A stretch of DNA of 10,079 nucleotides from Oscillospiraceae bacterium (GTDB lineage: Bacteria; Bacillota; Clostridia; Oscillospirales; Oscillospiraceae): the NCBI GenBank assembly GCA_031261245.1, contig JAISKU010000125.1, positions 1 through 10,079 on the forward strand. Reading direction: 5' to 3'. The notes below the pieces were generated by a model. The model had not been told where the DNA came from. It did not search any database and saw only the letters and a program-made list of their open reading frames with translations. Of this stretch, positions 7,501-10,079 are shown piece by piece (within the stretch, counting starts at the first letter, position 1; the number at the start of each line of letters is the position of its first letter). A program made the position numbers and the translations under genes.

Positions 7501-7782
7501 CACGTCCTCCATGATATCCACGACCGCCTGCCGGTCGGCGTCGCTCTCCGACAGCTCCTGCGCGGACGCGCCGAGCGCGACCGCAACGTCGAAGCACCCC
7601 AGCCCGATACCGGAAAGCCGTCCGGCGTGCCGCTCCACCGCCTCCCTCGCGAGGCGCGTAGAGAGCTCCGTCGCCGTCGCGTAGGAATTCACCGCGACAA
7701 GCACGGTCCGCGCGGCCACACCAACGACGAGAATCGCCAAAAGCGGTATGACGATCCTGAATTTTATGCTCCATTTCTTCAC
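4597..7782 (-). CDS. Hybrid sensor histidine kinase (dCache-HAMP-HisKA-HATPase-REC-HPt)
   Basis: With a GTG start at 7782 the protein has 1061 residues. A first membrane segment (about 8-30) and a second (about 323-345) flank an extracytoplasmic dCache-type sensor (about 35-315). One or two HAMP-like units follow (about 343-440). HisKA has SHEMRTP with phospho-acceptor His465. The ATPase domain shows the N box (NNLLSNAFKYT, 578-588), DSGIGI (614-619) and GTGLGLS (644-650). A receiver follows (about 720-840) with Asp727/Asp728, Asp773, Thr806 and Lys828. An HPt domain (about 870-985) carries His929 in HGIKASSRSIGA. A helical tail of about 75 residues ends the protein. All key residues are intact, so an His-Asp-His relay within one protein is expected, passing phosphate to the adjacent REC-HD-GYP protein. 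The signal is unknown: the dCache amino-acid motif RxWY is not obvious (SDFY at 160-163). An in-frame GTG at 7827 is possible but has no ribosome binding site. Confidence 0.93.
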   Translation of the reverse strand: MKKWSIKFRIVIPLLAILVVGVAARTVLVAVNSYATATELSTRLAREAVERHAGRLSGIGLGCFDVAVALGASAQELSESDADRQAVVDIMEDVLDGSYIIMGIWTCWEPDAYDGADAQSANSAPYEDETGRFLPYVYRTSIGGEIKYAPMTDYNDPEKSDFYVGAKKAGGIYVTDPFEYTIEGVPKMFCTVSIPIMRDGEAVGVAGVDLTLESLSEKTNENRTFENATIFALNSSGQFIFHPSVELVRRSYSDTWMTDIAEQIDIMLGGTASLQAFGYNADTHERMLFTGRKLNFANGDRPWIIGSVTPLADITRSSVSLTTINAVSGAALIVIVVLTVLVIIRHTLKELPIITGIADKLGVGDIDVELERVPSGDTGNEIGRLKQSFDRLIRSTKKQVDEVQHIARGNYTFSITPQSDKDLLNIALRDMAGSLNDMFNQASEERARAEAASETKSNFLANMSHEMRTPLNAVVGLSELSLGSGELRGEAKENIEKVYSAGITLLGLVNDILDLSKIEAGKLELIPVEYDMASLINDTITLNISRIGSKPIQFNLDVDATLPSRLFGDELRIKQVFNNLLSNAFKYTKEGDVDFSLSSERDGDDVWLTCSVKDSGIGIKPEDIKKLFSDYNQVDTKSNRKIEGTGLGLSITKKMVELMEGTIAVESEYGRGSVFTVRFLQKFVTDVPIGERVAEKLKAFHYVDSKRNRNETLVRISLPYARVLVVDDVMTNLDVARGILKPYNMQIDCVTSGQAAIDLVRRAEVKYNAIFMDHMMPGMDGIEATRIIREEIGTEYARSVPILALTANAIIGNEEMFLKNGFQAFLSKPIDIMAMDAAIRQWVRDKSQESALGAETEDGVQEAHTPAASALDRRVTAGLDIEKGLGRFGGDEETYTEVLKSYAKNTPELLDKAREVTAAGLADYAVIVHGIKASSRSIGAEQVGEMAEALEHAAKEGDADFVNANNGGFIQAAETLLAEISDRVRSFDDAHPKEKKSAPDTAVLAALREACAQFDIDGVDKAMEELDGFEYETGAELVEWLREQVGVAGFKRIAERLSEIV

Positions 7783-7791
7783 GTTGCACAA

Positions 7792-7797
7792 CCCCTT
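7792..7797 (-). promoter_or_regulatory. Ribosome binding site deciding the kinase GTG start
   Basis: The minus strand reads AAGGGG, 9 bases before GTG at 7782. That start places the signal-anchor sequence VKKWSIKFRIVIPLL at the N terminus, as expected. The alternative GTG at 7827 has no Shine-Dalgarno match upstream and would add 15 unremarkable residues. Confidence 0.75.
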
Positions 7798-7836
7798 AAC
7801 GCTTGTTGTTTTTTTGAAACCATGCACCCGTCATAA

Positions 7837-7845
7837 TTCGACAAA
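7837..7845 (-). promoter_or_regulatory. Spo0A-box-like site, promoter-distal
   Basis: The minus strand reads TTTGTCGAA, an exact match to the Spo0A (0A) box consensus TTTGTCRAA known from Bacillus. It lies about 55 bases upstream of the kinase start codon, in the predicted leader, and inside the first of two near-identical 14-base repeats. The sequence match is direct, but Spo0A binding is inferred. The consensus also occurs by chance in coding DNA in this window, so the case rests on location and on the paired copy. Confidence 0.5.
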
Positions 7846-7876
7846 ACCAATGGATTTTCTGCGATGTTTTACATAA

Positions 7877-7885
7877 TTCAACAAA
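7877..7885 (-). promoter_or_regulatory. Spo0A-box-like site, promoter-proximal
   Basis: The minus strand reads TTTGTTGAA, one mismatch from the 0A box TTTGTCRAA. It overlaps the proposed -10 element and transcription start of the kinase operon. A bound protein here would most simply block transcription, in the manner of the Bacillus abrB promoter, where Spo0A sites lie at and after the start (inference by analogy). Confidence 0.4.
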
Positions 7886-7912
7886 TATATACCAGAAATT
7901 CGCCGCTTGCAA
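7884..7912 (-). promoter_or_regulatory. Candidate promoter of the kinase operon
   Basis: On the minus strand TTGCAA (7912-7907, 4 of 6 to -35) is followed after 17 bases by TATATT (7889-7884, 5 of 6 to -10). Transcription would start near 7877, giving a leader of about 95 bases. It lies between the upstream terminator and the kinase gene, where a promoter is required. The match is moderate, and other placements in this AT-rich stretch are possible. Confidence 0.45.
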
Positions 7913-7962
7913 TACCTCTTTTGAATATTTTATAATTTTTTACAAATGACCTGTTTGCAAGT

Positions 7963-7996
7963 AAAAAACCCCGAAATCACATAGGATTCCGGGGTT
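7963..7996 (-). terminator. Intrinsic terminator after the SLH protein gene
   Basis: On the minus strand a 12-bp stem with one mismatch (arms 7996-7985 and 7978-7967, core CCCCG/CGGGG, 6-base loop) runs into a tract of six T. It begins 9 bases past the stop codon at 8006. This is a textbook Rho-independent terminator and separates the SLH gene from the kinase operon. Confidence 0.9.
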
Positions 7997-8005
7997 CTCA
8001 AAAGC

Positions 8006-9223
8006 CTATTCGCCGTTCATCGCGCCGTGCACGAGCGCCAGAATCTTGCTCACCTCGGCGCGCGTCGCGCTGCCCGCCGGACGGAAGCTCCCGTCCTCAT
8101 ATCCGTTCAGGATATTTGCCCGCTGCAAAAGCCCCACCGCCTGCCGCGCGTACGGCTGAATGTCGCCGCCGTCCGCGAACTCCAGCGCGCCGTTCACAGT
8201 CCCGAACACGCACCCCTTGTACTGCGCGTAGCGGACAATCATCACCGCGAGCTCCTGCCGCTTGACCCGCTCGCCCGGCGAGAAGCCCGTGTCCGACGTG
8301 CCGCGCACTATATCCGCCCCGACGGCCCACTGCACCGCACCGGCGTAGTACGCCCCGGACGGCACGTCCGCGAACCGCCCCGAGTACCCGTCCGGCAGCG
8401 TCTCCCCGCTCATCCGCGCGAGAATCGTGACGCACTCGGCGCGCGTCAGCGCGTCGCCCGGACAAAACAGCGTCGAAGTCTTTCCTGTCACGAACCCGCG
8501 CTTTGCGAGGTATTCGATGTACGCATACGCCCAGTGGCTCTCCGGCACGTCGTCGAACGTCGGCGCCTCCGCCTCCGCGAGCGGCGTGCCGCCCTCCTCA
8601 ATCTCCTCCGCGCCCGCCGGAGCCGAAATCCCCGGGCCTCCGGGGTTGTTCACCGCTATTACGGGTCTTTTCGCCGCCGCGTCAATTGTCACCGCGACGC
8701 CGCGCGCCGACGTCACGTACCTGTCCGCCCCATAGATTGTGGCCACGACCGTGTTCTCGTTCGTTATACCCGTAATCCCCTCGGAGAGCGCGCGGAGCGT
8801 GAAGCTCCCCACCGCCAGAACCACTGGGCACACGTCCCCCTCGGCCTTCCTCGAGTAGAAATTCATGTATACCTTCCGGTACCCGCCGCCCGCGTCGCGC
8901 ACGCTCGTCTCAAACCCGGCGGCCGCTATCACAGGCACTCCGACGAGCTCAAAGTACGCCGTGTCGAACATTATCTCGTCCTGCGCCGCGTAAAGCGCAT
9001 AGCCTCCGCCGACCGCGACGCCCGTACTTAGCAGCTCAAGCTCAAGCGAGACCGTTATCTCGTCCCCAGGCGCGATTATAAGCGTCGCCGAGGGCGCCTC
9101 CTCCGACCTGTTTGCCGTGAGGTTGAAGGAATAGCTCTGCGAGGCGTCAACAGCCCGCGCCGCCGTCGCGGTAAGCGTCAGCAGCAGCGCGACCGCCGCG
9201 AGAAACGCCGTTTTTCTCCGCAC
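8006..9223 (-). CDS. Secreted SLH-anchored protein with cohesin-like domain
   Basis: A 405-residue exported protein. Residues 1-24 are a signal peptide (RRK, hydrophobic core, ARA cleavage site before Val25). Residues about 45-182 form a beta-rich domain resembling the cohesin / CBM-like fold: PGDEITVSLEL early, a hydrophobic strand with 'FDTAYFELVGV', and a closing 'ARGVAVTI'. A Pro/Glu-rich linker (185-221) leads to three S-layer homology repeats starting at about 222 (FDDVPESHWAYAYIEYL), 285 (FADVPSGAYYAGAVQWA) and 349 (FADGGDIQPYARQAVGLL). SLH repeats bind secondary cell-wall polymer, so the N-terminal domain is displayed at the surface. The order of one cohesin-like domain plus three SLH repeats resembles clostridial anchoring proteins such as OlpA, but the cohesin assignment is tentative and no partner dockerin is seen. 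AAAGGGG lies 9 bases before the GTG start. A dedicated promoter and terminator make the gene monocistronic. Confidence 0.88.
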   Translation of the reverse strand: MRRKTAFLAAVALLLTLTATAARAVDASQSYSFNLTANRSEEAPSATLIIAPGDEITVSLELELLSTGVAVGGGYALYAAQDEIMFDTAYFELVGVPVIAAAGFETSVRDAGGGYRKVYMNFYSRKAEGDVCPVVLAVGSFTLRALSEGITGITNENTVVATIYGADRYVTSARGVAVTIDAAAKRPVIAVNNPGGPGISAPAGAEEIEEGGTPLAEAEAPTFDDVPESHWAYAYIEYLAKRGFVTGKTSTLFCPGDALTRAECVTILARMSGETLPDGYSGRFADVPSGAYYAGAVQWAVGADIVRGTSDTGFSPGERVKRQELAVMIVRYAQYKGCVFGTVNGALEFADGGDIQPYARQAVGLLQRANILNGYEDGSFRPAGSATRAEVSKILALVHGAMNGE

Positions 9224-9232
9224 AGCAACCAG

Positions 9233-9238
9233 CCCCTT
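9233..9238 (-). promoter_or_regulatory. Ribosome binding site of the SLH gene
   Basis: The minus strand reads AAGGGG, 9 bases before the GTG at 9223. It has the same sequence and spacing as the site before the kinase GTG start, supporting both non-ATG starts. Confidence 0.7.
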
Positions 9239-9254
9239 TACGACATTTTATAAC

Positions 9255-9283
9255 AATATATCATCTCCTTTTTTCCTTGTCAA
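9255..9283 (-). promoter_or_regulatory. Sigma-A-type promoter of the SLH gene
   Basis: The minus strand has a perfect -35 TTGACA (9283-9278), a 17-base spacer and -10 TATATT (9260-9255, 5 of 6), with TG one base before the -10 (extended -10). Transcription should start near 9248, giving a leader of about 25 bases. The gene is thus probably expressed in vegetative cells and independent of the sporulation operon upstream, though no terminator is visible between sigF and this promoter. Confidence 0.85.
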
Positions 9284-9296
9284 TAAGCGCGTCCTG

Positions 9297-10007
9297 TCAC
9301 TCAAGCATCTTGCGCAGCTTGTCTATCGCCCGCCGCTCAAGGCGCGACACCTGCACCTGCGACACGTCGAGCACGCGGCTCGCCGCCTCCTGCGTCATGC
9401 CGCGATAGTAGCGCAGACCTATCACAAGCCGCTCCTTCTCCGGAAGCGCCGCGATCGCCTCGCGCAGCGCGACGCGCTCGACGAGACTGTCCTCCTCGCC
9501 GCCCGCGTGCAGCACGGATTCGAGCGTGAAGCCGTCCTCGCCCGTCTCGCGCTGAAGCGATTCCGGCGTTGACGCGGCCGTCTCGGCCGACGCGATGTCC
9601 TCCGGCGTCATGGAAAGCTCCGCCGCGAGCTCGGAGAGCGTCGGCTCCCGCCCGAGGCTCTGCTCAAGCGCGCGCTTTGCCGTGCGTATCCTGTTCGCCC
9701 GCTCCTTGAGCCCGCGGCTGACCTTTACGCTCCCGTCGTCGCGCAGAAATCTCCGTATCTCCCCCGCGATTTTCGGCACGGCGTACGTCGAAAACTGCGT
9801 GCCGTACTCCGGGTCAAAGCCCTGCAGCGCCTTCAGGAATCCCACGCAGCCGAGCTGAAACAGGTCGTCCGGGTCAACCCCGCGCCCGAAAAACCGCCGC
9901 GCGACGCTCCATATAAGCCCGGAGTTCTCCTCTATCGCCTGTCCCGCGGCCTCGCGGTCGCCGTTTTTCGCGGCCGCAATGCGCCCTGCCGCCGCCCGCT
10001 CCATCAT
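9297..10007 (-). CDS. sigF: Sporulation sigma factor F
   Basis: A 236-residue sigma-70-family factor that directs early forespore gene expression. Region 2 (about 25-95) contains DPDDLFQLGCVGFLKA and FSTYAVPKIAGEIRRFLRDD. Region 3 starts at about 98. Region 4 (about 183-236) carries the helix-turn-helix TQEAASRVLDVSQVQVSRLE (205-224). The stretch RDDGSVKVSRGLKE (90-103) matches sigma-F (RDDGTVKVSR in Bacillus as I recall it) rather than sigma-G (RDNNPIRVSR). The length is slightly short of the Bacillus protein (about 255), mainly at the N terminus. The ATG overlaps the stop codon of the preceding spoIIAB-like frame, as in the spoIIA operon (spoIIAA-spoIIAB-spoIIAC), so translation is probably coupled. 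A second ATG directly follows and could serve instead. Activity would be held off by the anti-sigma factor SpoIIAB until forespore formation (known for the family). Confidence 0.95.
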   Translation of the reverse strand: MMERAAAGRIAAAKNGDREAAGQAIEENSGLIWSVARRFFGRGVDPDDLFQLGCVGFLKALQGFDPEYGTQFSTYAVPKIAGEIRRFLRDDGSVKVSRGLKERANRIRTAKRALEQSLGREPTLSELAAELSMTPEDIASAETAASTPESLQRETGEDGFTLESVLHAGGEEDSLVERVALREAIAALPEKERLVIGLRYYRGMTQEAASRVLDVSQVQVSRLERRAIDKLRKMLE

Positions 10008-10079
10008 TTTCGCGCCGCCCTCACGGATATCGTCCGCCGCATCGTCACCGTCGTGCCGCGCCCCGGCGCGCTCTTCACC
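10004..10079 (-). CDS. spoIIAB: 3' end of anti-sigma F factor SpoIIAB (partial)
   Basis: Only the last 24 codons are in the window, in a frame different from sigF and ending in TGA at 10006-10004, inside the sigF start (ATGA overlap). The visible residues include KSAPGRGTTVTMRRTI, which fits the final glycine-rich strand of GHKL-type ATPase/kinases such as SpoIIAB (in family members ...GKGTTV...). SpoIIAB binds sigma-F and phosphorylates SpoIIAA. The identification rests on this short match plus the invariant gene order before sigF. The N terminus lies outside the window. Confidence 0.8.
   Translation of the reverse strand, partial: VKSAPGRGTTVTMRRTISVRAARK

Larger units (their letters stand above)
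7832..7885. repeat. Pair of 14-base direct repeats, 40 bases apart
   Basis: CATAATTCGACAAA (7832-7845) and CATAATTCAACAAA (7872-7885) differ at one base. They are exactly 40 bases apart start to start, close to four helical turns, so both face the same side of the DNA. Each contains a Spo0A-box-like nonamer on the minus strand. Identity extends over five bases beyond the box, which favours a common regulator over chance. Confidence 0.65.

Noticed and set aside
7783..7827. Upstream GTG start at 7827 adding 15 residues to the kinase
   Set aside because: No Shine-Dalgarno sequence precedes it, while GTG at 7782 has AAGGGG at 9 bases and begins directly with the membrane anchor.
9297..10007. Sigma-G instead of sigma-F
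   Set aside because: The RDDGSVKVSR stretch and the overlapping SpoIIAB-like frame upstream fit sigma-F. Sigma-G would show RDNNPIRVSR-like residues and a different neighbourhood.

Overview
The window looks like a chromosomal segment of a GC-rich, endospore-forming member of the Bacillota, most likely class Clostridia. The evidence is a sporulation sigma-F gene preceded by the tail of spoIIAB, a surface protein with three SLH repeats, a lipoprotein polysaccharide deacetylase of a type I associate with clostridia, and a hybrid kinase of clostridial style. Coding DNA is GC-rich and the intergenic gaps are sharply AT-rich. All six recognisable genes, plus the spoIIAB fragment, lie on the minus strand, so the window reads right to left.

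Layout in transcription order. (1) 10079-9297: the 3' end of spoIIAB overlaps the start of sigF (spoIIAC). (2) 9283-7963: a well-formed sigma-A-type promoter, an SLH-anchored secreted protein with a cohesin-like N-terminal domain, and a strong intrinsic terminator, so this gene looks monocistronic. (3) 7962-2268: an AT-rich control region carrying two near-identical 14-base repeats that match the Spo0A box. It is followed by a hybrid sensor histidine kinase (dCache, HAMP, HisKA, HATPase, REC, HPt), a REC-HD-GYP response regulator 19 bases later, and a lipoprotein polysaccharide deacetylase 69 bases after that. These three probably form one operon. (4) 2252-335: a near-consensus extended -10 promoter drives a 605-residue cytoplasmic protein that reads as two tandem copies of a MoaF-like (calycin, lipocalin-like) protein. 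(5) 334-1: a gap with no credible gene but three perfect inverted repeats.

How the genes may work together. The kinase has every phosphorelay module up to HPt, and the neighbouring regulator supplies a final receiver joined to a cyclic-di-GMP phosphodiesterase. An extracytoplasmic signal could therefore lower c-di-GMP. The deacetylase and the SLH protein act at the cell envelope. Spo0A-box-like sites in front of the kinase, and the adjacent spoIIA operon, suggest but do not prove a link to sporulation or a lifestyle switch. No mobile element, CRISPR array, tRNA or rRNA was seen. The best candidates for something undescribed are the double MoaF-like protein and the putative Spo0A-controlled kinase/HD-GYP/deacetylase operon.
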